From the NCBI RefSeq assembly GCF_019200975.1, contig NZ_JAHTMR010000002.1:231679-295678 (forward strand): 64,000 nt of DNA, in the 5' to 3' direction. Shown here one piece after another: positions 17,543 to 27,952 of the stretch (position 1 is its first letter; each line of letters opens with the position of its first letter). The notes beneath the pieces are model-generated. The model had not been told where the DNA came from, made no database searches, and saw nothing but the letters and a program-made list of their open reading frames with translations. The DNA is from Pseudomonas sp. PD9R. Lineage in GTDB: Bacteria > Pseudomonadota > Gammaproteobacteria > Pseudomonadales > Pseudomonadaceae. A program made the translations under genes and the position numbers.

Positions 17543-17587
17543 TCCGGTTAACCGAACCGACCGACAGGTCGCGTTCGGAAAACCGAA
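17543..17587. promoter_or_regulatory. Two AauR-type upstream activating sites
   Basis: A perfect inverted repeat TTCGGAAAACCGAA at 17574-17587 and a near copy TCCGGTTAACCGAA at 17543-17556 lie 77-121 bases upstream of the -24 element. The motif TTCGGN4CCGAA is the AauR site as I recall it from Pseudomonas putida work. The sites start within about 25 bases of the opgD stop codon. Confidence 0.75.
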
Positions 17588-17609
17588 TGTAAAGCGGTGC
17601 AACCGATGA

Positions 17610-19238
17610 TCAGGTGTACTTGCGCTTGTCCGGCGCGGGCGGGAAGTACTGGTACAACCAGGTTTCACTCAGCGTGCGGTCATTGGTACGGATGAACAGG
17701 CGCAGTTCCACCGGCTCGACGCTGTCGTTGGTTGGCAGCCAGTCAAACGTGATGCGGTAGCCCTTGATGTCATCCAGCACCAGCACGTTGAAGTCTTTCA
17801 CCTCGCCGTTCGAGCAGGTGACCACCGGTTCGATACCTGTTCCGCTCGGCAGACGGTCCAGCCCGCCACCGGTGAAGTCCACGGCAAAACGACGCGCCCA
17901 GACTTCCGGGTAATGCTCGCCCGGTGCCCAGCCTTCGGTGAAGCCGCCCATTCCCGATCGGGTGGCCTGCACCCGCGCCAATGGTGTGCCGACCGGTGGC
18001 AGGGCGCTCCAGTAGAGTTTGTAGCCGTAATTGAGCGAGTCACCGGCAGCGACCGGATTTTTTGGCGTCCAGAACGCGACGATGTTGTCGAGGGTCTCGC
18101 CGGTCGTAGGAATTTCCAGCAGATCGATAGAGCCTTCGCCCCATGCGGTTGTCGGTTCGACCCACAGGCTCGGGCGGCGGCTGTACCAGTCGACCGTATC
18201 TTGATAGCTGGCGAACTCGTGATCGGTCTGCACCAGGCCGAAACCTTTCGGGTCTTTGTCGGCGAAGGCATTGAATTGCAGGGTGGCGGGGTTGTTCAGC
18301 GGGCGGCAAATCCACTCGCCGTTGCCGCGCCACATCGCCAGGCGATCGGAATCGTGGATTTGCGGGTGGATGGTGTCGCACATCCGCCGTTCGTGGGTGC
18401 CGCAGCTGAACATGCTGGTCATCGGCGCGATGCCCAGTTGTTCGATGGCAGTACGTGCGTTGACGTGGGCGTCGACGTCCATCACCACGCGCTCGGCCTG
18501 GCAATCGATGTCAAAACGGTAGGCACCGGTGGCGCTCGGCGAATCGAGCAAGGCGTAGACCACGAATCGGGTGCTGTCCTTGTCTGGCGTCTCGAACCAG
18601 AATTTGGTGAAGTCGGGAAACTCTTCGCGTTTCTTGGCGTAGGTATCGATCGCCAGGCCGCGGGCCGACAAGCCGTACTGGCCGGTGGCATCCACTGCGC
18701 GGAAGTAACTGGCACCAAGGAAGGACACCACGTCGTGCTTGTCCAACTCCGGGGCCTTGAACAACTTGAACCCGGAAAACCCAAGGTCGCCCTTGAGCTG
18801 CTGGGTGTCGACCGAGGTGTTGTCATAGTTGAACAGCGACGGGCGGAAATGCACTTCGCGAGCCATGCGGGTCTTGGTGTCGACGCTGTACATGCGCACC
18901 GGCTGACGAAAACCCATGCCGACGTGGAAAAACTGCACGTCCAGTTGGCCCTTGAGTTCTTTCCACAGCGAATGCTCGCCGTCGTAGCGGATGGCATTGA
19001 AGTTCTGTGGGGTCATGGTCGCCAGCGTTGGCGGCAATACCTGCTTGGTGTCCTGGTAACGATTGCTGGCCAGTTGCTTGGCCTGCAGCTTCAGCGCGTC
19101 GAAATCGAAGGCTTGCGCTTGGCCATCTGCGGCACCGCCACTGGCGGCCCAGGCGCGAGCGGCGAGCAGGCCTGAAGCGGACAGACCGGTGTAGGCCGCG
19201 ATGGCCATGGAGGCTTTGAGCAAATTCCTGCGGTGCAT
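17610..19238 (-). CDS. opgD: Glucan biosynthesis protein D
   Basis: This 542-residue periplasmic protein works in osmoregulated periplasmic glucan synthesis. A Tat signal with [11 protein letters not shown], a hydrophobic stretch and an ending ARAWA distinguishes OpgD from Sec-exported OpgG. The rest matches the MdoG family layout of a beta-sandwich with a C-terminal Ig-like domain. Escherichia coli OpgD is about 551 residues. The ATG at 19238 begins the signal; the open frame to 19310 would hide it. No strong ribosome site is visible. Synthesis of the glucan backbone (opgG, opgH) must be encoded elsewhere. Confidence 0.92.
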   Translation of the reverse strand: MHRRNLLKASMAIAAYTGLSASGLLAARAWAASGGAADGQAQAFDFDALKLQAKQLASNRYQDTKQVLPPTLATMTPQNFNAIRYDGEHSLWKELKGQLDVQFFHVGMGFRQPVRMYSVDTKTRMAREVHFRPSLFNYDNTSVDTQQLKGDLGFSGFKLFKAPELDKHDVVSFLGASYFRAVDATGQYGLSARGLAIDTYAKKREEFPDFTKFWFETPDKDSTRFVVYALLDSPSATGAYRFDIDCQAERVVMDVDAHVNARTAIEQLGIAPMTSMFSCGTHERRMCDTIHPQIHDSDRLAMWRGNGEWICRPLNNPATLQFNAFADKDPKGFGLVQTDHEFASYQDTVDWYSRRPSLWVEPTTAWGEGSIDLLEIPTTGETLDNIVAFWTPKNPVAAGDSLNYGYKLYWSALPPVGTPLARVQATRSGMGGFTEGWAPGEHYPEVWARRFAVDFTGGGLDRLPSGTGIEPVVTCSNGEVKDFNVLVLDDIKGYRITFDWLPTNDSVEPVELRLFIRTNDRTLSETWLYQYFPPAPDKRKYT

Positions 19239-19651
19239 AAGTACAACCTGTCGTGAACAATCCCGCGCCTTTCCTGGCACGTGCTGGATCAGAAATAACG
19301 GTTCGGACATGCCTTGGCCAAACGCAACGGACTCTAAACAGATGCCGGATAGCTTAAACCGTTCGATCGCAGAGCAAAATTGATTGATGGCACGACGCTA
19401 GCGCGGCAATGAAACAAGACGTTTCGGTAAAAATTTCCGACAGTACTGTCTGATTTACAGGGCATTTCTGCTTTTTTCGACTAATTACTCTAAAAACCGC
19501 TTTTCAGTGCCAGGATAGTTTCTATTCTGTGGGTATGACCGGTTTATGCCCTTCGGGCCGGTGTGCTTCAGTTGGCACAAGACAGCGGCTGAAATGGGGT
19601 AGGGCGATGCGGTTTCTGAAGTTTTCTTTGACGTAGAGAAGGACATCGTCC
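19239..19651. other. 413-base intergenic region with a sigma-54-like motif
   Basis: No gene is seen. At 19388-19403 the plus strand reads TGGCACGACGCTAGCG, with TGGCACG intact and GG ten bases from GC, so it is a candidate sigma-54 promoter pointing right. It lies about 250 bases before the next start codon, leaving room for a leader or small RNA. The region is more AT-rich than its neighbours. Confidence 0.45.
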
Positions 19652-19837
19652 ATGTCGAAAGTACAAGGCATCACCGAAATATTGGGAATCTTTCCGTGCC
19701 TGGCCAGCGGGCGGCGCAGGCGTCGACTGAATTCAGAGGAGATGAAGCTGCTGGAGCGTTATCGCGAGTTGTCTGAGAGCGACCGGATTGCGATGCGGTA
19801 TCTGGTGGATGCGATGAGGAGTGTTTCGCGGTTTTGA
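19652..19837 (+). CDS. Small basic hypothetical protein
   Basis: This 61-residue protein is preceded by AGAAGGAC at eight bases. It holds a basic patch RRRRRL near residue 21 followed by an amphipathic helical half. No family is recognised. It stands alone between opgD and the antitoxin, and is kept because the ribosome site and codon usage look genuine. Confidence 0.55.
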   Translation: MSKVQGITEILGIFPCLASGRRRRRLNSEEMKLLERYRELSESDRIAMRYLVDAMRSVSRF

Positions 19838-19888
19838 GGAAAGGGTGCATTCAGTCGTGGCCATGCAGCCGCGGCTGAATGTCCTGAC

Positions 19889-20051
19889 TCACCAATCCAG
19901 TGATCGTTCCGAACGCTGATGTAGCACCCGCAACACTTGCATCCGGCCATGAGCAAATCGATAAGGTGCGATGAATGGATGGCGACCGGTAATGCTCATG
20001 AATATTGTCGAGGTTGCTTTCGGCTTTTTCAGTCAGTGCTACGCTCGGCAC
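19889..20051 (-). pseudogene. Decayed ParE/RelE-type toxin
   Basis: A GTG at 20051 inside the antitoxin end opens a ParE-like N-terminus (PSVALTEKAESNLDNIHEHY). After about 20 codons the frame is lost. The ParE-like C-terminus (GRHPFIAPYR, then FAHGRMQVLRVLHQR and RSLDW) continues in the next frame to a TGA at 19889-19891. Together they give about 52 residues, where ParE proteins have about 95, so roughly 40 internal codons are missing as well. The 85-residue open frame here is a product of the shift and not a toxin. Confidence 0.72.
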
Positions 20052-20277
20052 GTTTTGCCCACTTAGCCTTAACGGCGTCCAGATCGGTGAGTTTTCCAGC
20101 GTCGGCATCGGCTATGCCATCGCTTATGGCTTGTAGATGCCATGACTCGGATTCCACATATCGAACCAGTGCACGCTTGAGGTGATACTGACGGTCACGG
20201 TCGGTGGCGGCAGCCAGCAGATCCAGTTGTTGGGCCAAAAGCTCTTCGACGCGAAAGGACAAAACGGGCGAGGCCAT
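20029..20277 (-). CDS. RHH (CopG/ParD-like) antitoxin, orphan
   Basis: This 82-residue protein opens with SPVLSFRVEELLAQQLDLLA, a ribbon-helix-helix DNA-binding segment, and has an acidic C-terminal half (DGIADADAGKLTDLDAVK) as in antitoxins of ParE/RelE systems. A good ribosome site TTTAGGAAAG precedes it. The toxin frame that overlaps its end is broken, so this antitoxin seems to persist without an active partner. Confidence 0.8.
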   Translation of the reverse strand: MASPVLSFRVEELLAQQLDLLAAATDRDRQYHLKRALVRYVESESWHLQAISDGIADADAGKLTDLDAVKAKWAKRAERSTD

Positions 20278-20292
20278 GGTGGCTTTCCTAAA

Positions 20293-20319
20293 GGTGTATA
20301 CGTTGTAAACGACGTAAAC
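20293..20319. promoter_or_regulatory. Three tandem 9-base repeats, candidate antitoxin operator
   Basis: Read on the minus strand, three adjacent units are GTTTACGTC, GTTTACAAC and GTATACACC. They sit 16-42 bases before the antitoxin start. RHH repressors bind short repeated half-sites with this kind of spacing, so autoregulation is likely. Confidence 0.6.
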
Positions 20320-20444
20320 CCCCTAGGCTGGTCCAAAATTTTCGTCAACCGAACCTGTGTGCATTGGTGACGAAAACTTTAGCTGGGAAGCTAGTACAGA
20401 GGAGGGGAAGTGTTGCGAAATGATTGGTCTGTGAATTGGTCTGA

Positions 20445-20474
20445 TCGCCCCGGCACTTATCTGTACCGGGGCGA
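20445..20474 (-). terminator. Hairpin after the APC permease gene
   Basis: TCGCCCCGG and CCGGGGCGA form a perfect 9-pair stem with a 12-base loop, 7 bases after the permease stop. No T run follows on the minus strand, so it may need other factors or serve as an RNA end. Confidence 0.5.
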
Positions 20475-20480
20475 ACTCAC

Positions 20481-21965
20481 TTATCGACTAACCTGCCATG
20501 CATCCCCAGCAGGCGCTGTACCGTGGTCATACGGTTTGGCGATAAACATGTAGAGCAGGCCCAGACCGATGACGATGGCGGTGCTCAGGACCATGGCGTA
20601 GTTGATGTACCACGCGGCGTCCGGAGTACGTGGCCAGGCCATGTTGATGATGGCGCCAACGCCATACACCAGCGCGCCAATGTTCACTGCCCAGCCCCAT
20701 GCGCCGAGGGTAAATTTGCCGCTCGGTTTCCAGCCTTTCAGGCGGGCATACAGTGCAGCGAGCACGATCATCTGGAACGCCAGGTAGATGCCGATCGCGG
20801 CGAAGCTGACGATGGTGGCGACCGCATCCTGCAGGAAGAAGCCGAGGATGATGATCAGTGCTGGCAGGACACCGGACACGAACAGCGCGGCAACCGGAAC
20901 CTGAGTCGTAGGAGAAATCTTCTTCAGCAGTGTGCTGCCGATGACCATTTCGTCACGAGCGTAGGAATACAGCAGACGGCTCGCCGCCGCTTGCAGGCTG
21001 ATGACGCAGGAGATGAAGGAAATCATCACCACGCCCATCACCACTTTCGAACCGACCGGGCCGAAGGCGTTGTTGAGGATGGTGGTTACCGGGTCCTTGT
21101 CGGTTCCGTTGATCACGGCTTGCATGTCCGGCACGGCGAGGATCAGCGCCAGGCAGGCAAACATCGCCGCGATGCCGCCGATGTAGATGGTCATGCGCAT
21201 GGCCACCGGGATTTTCTTGCTTGGGTTCGGGGTTTCTTCGGCCACGTCGCCGCAGGCCTCGAAGCCGTAGTACAGGAACATCCCCGCCAGCGAAGCGGTG
21301 AGGAAGGCCGGCAGGTACGAGCCGTTGACGCTGATGTCGAAGGTGTTGAACAGCACGCTGATCGGCTGGTGGCGCTCGAAAATCAGCAGGTAAACGCCAA
21401 CGATCACGGCACCGACCAGTTCGCAAAGGAAGCCGAACATGGCAATGCGTGCCAGCACCTTGGTGCCGCTGAGGTTGACCAGGGTGGCGAACAGCGTCAG
21501 CAGCAGGGCGATGACGATGTTGGTGTTGTTGCTGGGTTCAAAGCCCATCATGGCGGCCAGGTACGGACCGGCACCGACGGCAACGGCAGCGATGGTGACG
21601 CACAGCGCGATGGAGTAGATCCAGCCGACCATCCACGCCCAGCGCTTGCCCACCAAACGACGGGCCCATGGGTAAACGCCACCGGAAATCGGAAATTGCG
21701 AAACCACTTCACCGAAGATCAGGCACACCAGCAACTGGCCGCAACCGACCAGCAAGTAGGCCCAGAACATCGGAGGCCCGCCGGCGGCGAGGCACAGGCC
21801 GAAGAGGGTATAAACCCCTACGACTGGAGAGAGATAAGTGAAGCCCAGTGCGAAGTTTTCCCACAGGCTCATGCTGCGATTGAAGTTGGACGTGTAGCCC
21901 AGCTTGCGTAACTGCTCGGCGTCGCTGTCGGCGACGGCTGCAGAGAGGTCGGGTGATGCACTCAT
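20481..21965 (-). CDS. APC superfamily amino acid/amine permease
   Basis: This 494-residue inner membrane protein has about twelve membrane segments. The first helix carries GFTYLSPVVGVYTLFG and a later conserved segment reads FPISGGVYPWARRL, both typical of the AAT/APC transporters for amino acids, GABA or polyamines. It is the last gene of a leftward group containing polyamine uptake and aminobutyraldehyde dehydrogenase genes, so an amine or GABA substrate is plausible. It has its own 233-base upstream gap. Confidence 0.88.
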   Translation of the reverse strand: MSASPDLSAAVADSDAEQLRKLGYTSNFNRSMSLWENFALGFTYLSPVVGVYTLFGLCLAAGGPPMFWAYLLVGCGQLLVCLIFGEVVSQFPISGGVYPWARRLVGKRWAWMVGWIYSIALCVTIAAVAVGAGPYLAAMMGFEPSNNTNIVIALLLTLFATLVNLSGTKVLARIAMFGFLCELVGAVIVGVYLLIFERHQPISVLFNTFDISVNGSYLPAFLTASLAGMFLYYGFEACGDVAEETPNPSKKIPVAMRMTIYIGGIAAMFACLALILAVPDMQAVINGTDKDPVTTILNNAFGPVGSKVVMGVVMISFISCVISLQAAASRLLYSYARDEMVIGSTLLKKISPTTQVPVAALFVSGVLPALIIILGFFLQDAVATIVSFAAIGIYLAFQMIVLAALYARLKGWKPSGKFTLGAWGWAVNIGALVYGVGAIINMAWPRTPDAAWYINYAMVLSTAIVIGLGLLYMFIAKPYDHGTAPAGDAWQVSR

Positions 21966-22125
21966 GTGTGTTTGCTCCGGAAAATCGGCAGATTTCGGAT
22001 GTCCGAAACCGTGGCGGGGCCATGAAGGCTCAGCCCGGATCGGTGGTTATTGTTTTGAACTTCTTTGGTCTGGAACCTGGTGGTGCGTGGTGCCGGTTTC
22101 GGCCTTGAAACCGAGGTCAATCATT

Positions 22126-22194
22126 CGCGGGCAAGCCTCGCTCCTACAGGGAAATGCGATCCATGTAGGAGCTGCCGCAGGCTGCGATCTTTTC
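22126..22194. repeat. Mixed REP pair (family 2 then family 1)
   Basis: A family 2 copy GCGGGCAAGCCTCGCTCCTA is followed by a family 1 copy ATGTAGGAGCTGCCGCAGGC. The two point away from each other. The rest of the 21966-22198 gap shows no gene. Confidence 0.8.
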
Positions 22195-22198
22195 GCTT

Positions 22199-23629
22199 TT
22201 AATGCTTGAACATCACATGCCGCACAACGGTGTAGTCCTCCAACCCGTACATCGACATGTCCTTGCCATAGCCAGACAATTTCTGACCGCCATGGGGCAT
22301 TTCACTGCACAGCATGAAGTGCGTGTTGACCCACGTGCAGCCGTACTGCAAACGGGCAGCCAGGCGATGGGCGCGACCGACATCGGCGGTCCATACCGAC
22401 GACGCCAGGCCGTAATCCGAATCGTTGGCCCAGCCCAGTACCTGTGCTTCATCAGTGAACTTGGTTACCGATACCACTGGACCGAATACTTCACGACGAA
22501 CGATTTCGTCGTCCTGCTGGGCGTCGGCCAACACCGTCGGCTCGAAGAAGAAACCGTTGCCTTCCACCGCTTTGCCGCCAGTGACCAGACGGATGTGTGA
22601 TTGCGCCACGGCGCGCTCGACGAAGCTGGCCACGCGGTCGCGATGTTGCGCGGTGATCAGCGGACCCAACTCGGTGGCCGGGTCGTCCTGCAGGCCGTAC
22701 TTGATGCTGCTGACCGCTGCGCCGAGTTTCTCGACGAACTTTTCGTAGATGCCGGCCTGCGCATAGATGCGGCAGGCGGCGGTGCAGTCCTGGCCGGCGT
22801 TGTAGAAACCGAAGGTGCGAATGCCTTCCACGGCGGCGTCGATGTCGGCGTCGTCGAAGATGATCACCGGAGCCTTGCCGCCCAGTTCCATGTGCATGCG
22901 TTTGACGCTGTCGGCGGTGCTGGAAATGATGTTGGCACCGGTCGCAATCGAACCCGTCAACGACACCATGCGCACTTTCGGGTGGGTGACCAATGGGCTA
23001 CCGACGGTAGGACCACGACCGAATACCAGGTTGAGCACGCCTGCCGGGAAGATTTCCGACGCCAGTTGCGCCAGGCGCAGGGCGGTCAGCGGGGTTTGTT
23101 CCGACGGCTTGAGCACCACGGTATTACCGGCGGCCAGGGCCGGGGCGATTTTCCAGGCGACCATCATCAGCGGGTAGTTCCACGGCGCGATGGAGGCAAT
23201 TACGCCGACCGGGTCGCGGCGGATCATCGAGGTGTGACCGGCCAGGTATTCGCCACCCGCTGAACCGCTCATGCAGCGGCTGGCGCCGGCGAAGAAGCGG
23301 AACACGTCGGCAATCGCCGGGATCTCGTCGTTCAGAGCAGCGCTGTAAGGCTTGCCGCAGTTGTCCGATTCCAGTTTGGCCAGCTCTTCGCCGTGGGCTT
23401 CGATGGCGTCGGCCAGTTTGAGCAGCAGCAGCGAACGTTCTTTTGGCGGGGTCTGCGACCAGCTGTCAAACGCGGCATCGGCGGCACGTACGGCGGCATC
23501 GACCTGGGCTTCAGTGGCTTCGTTGATTTCCACCAGCACACGACCCAGGGCCGGGTTGAACACAGGTTGGGCGGGGCCTTCGCCGTCGATCAGTTGGCCG
23601 TTGATCAGTAGTTTGGTTTGCATATTCAT
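22199..23629 (-). CDS. patD: Gamma-aminobutyraldehyde dehydrogenase
   Basis: This 476-residue NAD-dependent aldehyde dehydrogenase has the catalytic Cys in [12 protein letters not shown], the general-base Glu in MELGGKAPV and a Rossmann segment [10 protein letters not shown]. Its position directly after a ydcSTUV-like transporter reproduces the Escherichia coli ydcSTUV-patD order. PatD oxidises 4-aminobutanal from putrescine to GABA. A REP pair separates it from the transporter genes, so it may be expressed at a different level. Confidence 0.88.
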   Translation of the reverse strand: MNMQTKLLINGQLIDGEGPAQPVFNPALGRVLVEINEATEAQVDAAVRAADAAFDSWSQTPPKERSLLLLKLADAIEAHGEELAKLESDNCGKPYSAALNDEIPAIADVFRFFAGASRCMSGSAGGEYLAGHTSMIRRDPVGVIASIAPWNYPLMMVAWKIAPALAAGNTVVLKPSEQTPLTALRLAQLASEIFPAGVLNLVFGRGPTVGSPLVTHPKVRMVSLTGSIATGANIISSTADSVKRMHMELGGKAPVIIFDDADIDAAVEGIRTFGFYNAGQDCTAACRIYAQAGIYEKFVEKLGAAVSSIKYGLQDDPATELGPLITAQHRDRVASFVERAVAQSHIRLVTGGKAVEGNGFFFEPTVLADAQQDDEIVRREVFGPVVSVTKFTDEAQVLGWANDSDYGLASSVWTADVGRAHRLAARLQYGCTWVNTHFMLCSEMPHGGQKLSGYGKDMSMYGLEDYTVVRHVMFKH

Positions 23630-23642
23630 GTCCTCGTTGTGC

Positions 23643-23735
23643 CCCTGTAGGAGCTGCCGCAGGCTGCGATCTTTTGATCTTGTTTTTGAAAAGAAAAGTC
23701 AAAAGATCGCAGCCTGCGGCAGCTCCTACAGGGGA
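23643..23735. repeat. REP pair, family 1 (facing arms)
   Basis: CCCTGTAGGAGCTGCCGCAG faces CTGCGGCAGCTCCTACAGGG around an AT-rich centre. The outer arms are a perfect inverted repeat. It lies between the ydcV-like permease and patD. Confidence 0.92.
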
Positions 23736-23756
23736 TAGTTGTTGTCAGTTATTGAT

Positions 23757-24566
23757 CTATTTCCCGCCACTGCCCGCGACGCTTTCGCCGCCACGGGTCA
23801 GGTAATAGGCGCCGAGAATCGGCAGCATGGTCACCATCATTACCAGCATGGCGACGACGTTGGTCACCGGCACATCCCGAGGGCGGCTGAGCTGGTTGAG
23901 CAGCCACAGTGGCAGGGTGCGTTCATGGCCGGCGGTGAAGGTGGTCACGATGATTTCGTCGAACGACAGCGCAAACGCGAGCATGCCGCCGGCCAGCAAC
24001 GCCGAGCCGAGGTTTGGCAGGACGATGTAGCGGAAGGTCTGCCAGCCATCGGCACCGAGGTCCATCGAGGCCTCGATCAAACTGTGCGAGGTGCGGCGCA
24101 AGCGGGCGATGACGTTGTTGTAGACAATCACCACGCAGAAGGTCGCGTGGCCGACGATGATGGTGAACATCCCCGGCTCGATGCCCAGCGTCTTGAAGGT
24201 CGCCAGCAGCGCGATACCGGTGATGATCCCCGGCAGGGCAATCGGCAGGATCAGCATCAGCGAGATGCCTTGCTTGCCGAAGAAGTCCCGACGATACAGT
24301 GCCGCCGACGCCAACGTGCCCAGGACCATGGCGATCAGCGTTGCAATCGAGGCAATCTGCAACGACAGCTTGATCGCTTCCAGCACGTCGGGCCGCGAGA
24401 ACGCCACGCCGATCCACTTCAGGGTGAAGCCCTTGGGCGGAAAGCTGAACGCTGTGTCTTCGGTGTTGAAGGCGTACATGAAGATGATCAGGATCGGGAA
24501 GTGCAGGAACACTAATCCGCCCCAGGCTGCGATTTTCAGGCCTAAAGAAGCTTTCTCAGAGTGCAT
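23757..24566 (-). CDS. ydcV: Polyamine-type ABC transporter permease (YdcV/PotC-like)
   Basis: This 269-residue permease has about six membrane segments and an EAA-type loop ([23 protein letters not shown] region). It overlaps the preceding permease by 11 bases. It forms the translocation pore with the YdcU-like protein. Confidence 0.9.
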   Translation of the reverse strand: MHSEKASLGLKIAAWGGLVFLHFPILIIFMYAFNTEDTAFSFPPKGFTLKWIGVAFSRPDVLEAIKLSLQIASIATLIAMVLGTLASAALYRRDFFGKQGISLMLILPIALPGIITGIALLATFKTLGIEPGMFTIIVGHATFCVVIVYNNVIARLRRTSHSLIEASMDLGADGWQTFRYIVLPNLGSALLAGGMLAFALSFDEIIVTTFTAGHERTLPLWLLNQLSRPRDVPVTNVVAMLVMMVTMLPILGAYYLTRGGESVAGSGGK

Positions 24567-25503
24567 CGAAGGCCCCCAGACGTTTGACGATGGACAGGTA
24601 AATGGCGATCAGTACGATCGGCACCAAAGTGAACGCGGCAGCCATCGGCATGTTGCCAATCGCGCCTTGCTGGGCATAAACCATGCTGCCCACGAAGTAG
24701 CCCGGCGGACCTACCAGTTGCGGGACGATGAAGTCGCCCAGGGTCAGCGAAAAGGTGAAGATCGAGCCAGCCGCAATGCCCGGAATCGACAGCGGCAGAA
24801 TGACTTGCATGAACGTCTGGCGCGGCTTGGCACCAAGGTCGGCGGAGGCATGCAGCAGCGACGGCGGCAAGCGTTCCAGCGAAGCCTGGATCGGCAAAAT
24901 CATGAACGGCAGCCAGATGTAGACGAACACCATGAAGCGCCCCAAATGCGAGGTCGACAAGGTGCTACCGCCAACGCCGGGAATACCGAGCACAAACTGC
25001 AACACTGGCTCCAGCCCCAAGTGCTGAACGAACCATTGTGCAACGCCGCCCTTGGCCAGCAGCAACGTCCAGGCGTAGGCCTTGACGATGTAGCTGGCCC
25101 ACATCGGCATCATCACCGCGATGTAGAAAAACGCCTTGGTTTTGCCGGTGGTGTAGCGCGCCATGTAATAGGCAATCGGAAACGCGACGATGGCGCTGGC
25201 AATCGAGACGACGATGGCCATGCTCAGGGTGCGCAGGATGATGTCGAAGTTCGACGGTTGAAACAGTGCGGCGAAGTTGGCCAGGGTCAGGTCCGGAGTG
25301 ACCGCCATGGTGAAGTCATCGAAGGTGTAGAAACCTTGCCATAGCAACGTCAGCAACGAGCCCAGGTAGATCGCGCCGAACCACAGCAGCGGCGGCACCA
25401 GCAGCAGCGACAGGTACAGGTTCGGCCGGCGATACAGCAGGTTGGAAAACCTGCGCAACGGTGAGCCGCCCGACTGGGTTTGAGAGATAGCCAAGGTGTT
25501 CAT
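24556..25503 (-). CDS. ydcU: Polyamine-type ABC transporter permease (YdcU/PotB-like)
   Basis: This 315-residue permease has about six membrane segments and the loop [20 protein letters not shown] that contacts the ATPase. The ATG at 25503 is preferred because it follows the ATPase stop by one base; the open frame to 25551 runs into the previous gene. Confidence 0.9.
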   Translation of the reverse strand: MNTLAISQTQSGGSPLRRFSNLLYRRPNLYLSLLLVPPLLWFGAIYLGSLLTLLWQGFYTFDDFTMAVTPDLTLANFAALFQPSNFDIILRTLSMAIVVSIASAIVAFPIAYYMARYTTGKTKAFFYIAVMMPMWASYIVKAYAWTLLLAKGGVAQWFVQHLGLEPVLQFVLGIPGVGGSTLSTSHLGRFMVFVYIWLPFMILPIQASLERLPPSLLHASADLGAKPRQTFMQVILPLSIPGIAAGSIFTFSLTLGDFIVPQLVGPPGYFVGSMVYAQQGAIGNMPMAAAFTLVPIVLIAIYLSIVKRLGAFDAL

Positions 25504-25504
25504 T

Positions 25505-26542
<1,038 letters not shown>

Positions 26543-26625
26543 GGTGCGGTGCTCCAAAAAGGCGAGGGCCGTCGCAGCGGCCCTGCCTGGACTTCTGAAA
26601 AATCTGAAACCGAATCGTCTGTTAG

Positions 26626-26704
26626 AAGATCGCAGCCTGCGGCAGCTCCTGCAGGCGCGCGCCGATCCAATGTAGGAGCTGCCGCAGGCTGCGATCTTTT
26701 GATC
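26626..26704. repeat. REP pair, family 1 (arms pointing apart)
   Basis: GATCGCAGCCTGCGGCAGCT comes first and TGTAGGAGCTGCCGCAGGCT second, the opposite order to the facing pairs. It lies between the binding-protein and ATPase genes of one operon. Confidence 0.88.
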
Positions 26705-26717
26705 TTAAGATGAGGGC

Positions 26718-27869
26718 TTAACGACCGCCCATGATCGCGATGTAGTCCTGGGTCCAGCGGCTGTACGGCACAAATTTGCCGCCTTCAGCTTGCGGGGTTT
26801 TCCAGAAGGCGATCTTTTCGAACTGGTCGTAACCATTGGTCTTGCAACCTTCGGCACCGAGCAGTTCGTTGTCTTTGCACGCCGCCGGAACCGCCGGCAG
26901 CGAGCCGAACCACGCCGCTACGTCACCCTGGACTTTCGGTTGCAGCGACCAGTCCATCCATTTATAGGCGCAGTTCGGGTGCTTGGCCTCGGCGTGCAAC
27001 ATGGTGGTGTCAGCCCAGCCCGTGGAACCTTCTTTTGGAATGACCGAAGCCACCGGCTGCTTGTCCGCCACCAGACCATTGACCATATAGCCCCAGGTGC
27101 TGGAAGCCGCGACACCTTCGTTCTTGACGTCACTCATTTGAACGGTCGCGTCATGCCAGTAGCGGTGGATCAGAGGTTGTTGCTTGCGCAGCAACTCCAG
27201 TGCCGCTTTGTATTGCTCTTCGTTGAGCTGGTACGGGTCTTTGATGCCCAGTTCCGGCCGTTTCGATTTGAGATAAAGCGCGGCATCGGCAATGTAGATC
27301 GGGCCGTCGTACGCCTGAACCCGGCCCTTGTTGGATTTGCCGTCCGGCAGGGTCTGCTCTTCGAACACCACGCTCCAGCTGTCCGGCGCGGTCTTGAAGA
27401 CATTAGTGTTGTACATCAGCACGTTCGGGCCCCATTGATAGGGGGTGCCGTAGGTTTGTTTATTGACCACGTACCACGGGCCATCCTTGAGGCGCGGGTC
27501 GATGTTTTTCCAGTTCGGGATCAACGAAGTGTTGATCGGCTGCACACGCTTGCCGACGATCAGGCGCAGGGATGCGTCGCCGGATGCTGTCACCAGGTCG
27601 TAACCACCCTTGGCCATCAGGCTGACCATTTCATCGGAGGTTGCAGCGGTTTTCACGTTGACCTTGCAGCCGGTTTCTTTCTCGAAACCGGTCACCCAGT
27701 CGTAAGCCTTGTCGCTTTCGCCACGTTCGATGTAACCAGGCCACGCCACAATATCCAGTTGGCCTTCGCCAGCGCCGACAGCCTTCAGCGACTCGGCGGC
27801 CTGAACACTGGCACTCGCCAGCAGCGCGGTAGTGATTGCACTGAGCAGTGCGGTCTTGTGCACGAACAT
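26718..27869 (-). CDS. ydcS: Polyamine-type periplasmic binding protein (YdcS/PotD-like)
   Basis: This 383-residue protein has a signal peptide ending in SVQA and then a spermidine/putrescine-type binding fold that begins EGQLDIVAWPGYIERG. Escherichia coli YdcS is about the same length and heads the same gene order. It should capture polyamines, or possibly other cationic amines, for the YdcTUV transporter. Confidence 0.88.
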   Translation of the reverse strand: MFVHKTALLSAITTALLASASVQAAESLKAVGAGEGQLDIVAWPGYIERGESDKAYDWVTGFEKETGCKVNVKTAATSDEMVSLMAKGGYDLVTASGDASLRLIVGKRVQPINTSLIPNWKNIDPRLKDGPWYVVNKQTYGTPYQWGPNVLMYNTNVFKTAPDSWSVVFEEQTLPDGKSNKGRVQAYDGPIYIADAALYLKSKRPELGIKDPYQLNEEQYKAALELLRKQQPLIHRYWHDATVQMSDVKNEGVAASSTWGYMVNGLVADKQPVASVIPKEGSTGWADTTMLHAEAKHPNCAYKWMDWSLQPKVQGDVAAWFGSLPAVPAACKDNELLGAEGCKTNGYDQFEKIAFWKTPQAEGGKFVPYSRWTQDYIAIMGGR

Positions 27870-27952
27870 GGGATTTCCCTCTTCTTTAAATTATGGTCGG
27901 GGCAGTTTTGAACGTGGTGAAGCATGCCGTTAGCGGCTTGTTATTAGCGTAG

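Noticed and set aside
19571..19587. Second sigma-54-like motif TTGGCACAAGACAGCGG
   Set aside because: GG and GC are nine bases apart instead of ten, which sigma-54 does not tolerate well.
19851..20108. 85-residue frame as an intact toxin gene
   Set aside because: Only its N-terminal 20 residues or so look like ParE. The ParE-like C-terminus lies in another frame, so the locus is a relic.
24157..25344. 395-residue plus-strand frame across the ydcV-ydcU region
   Set aside because: It is antisense to two overlapping permease genes with clear motifs, and its composition is that of a shadow frame.
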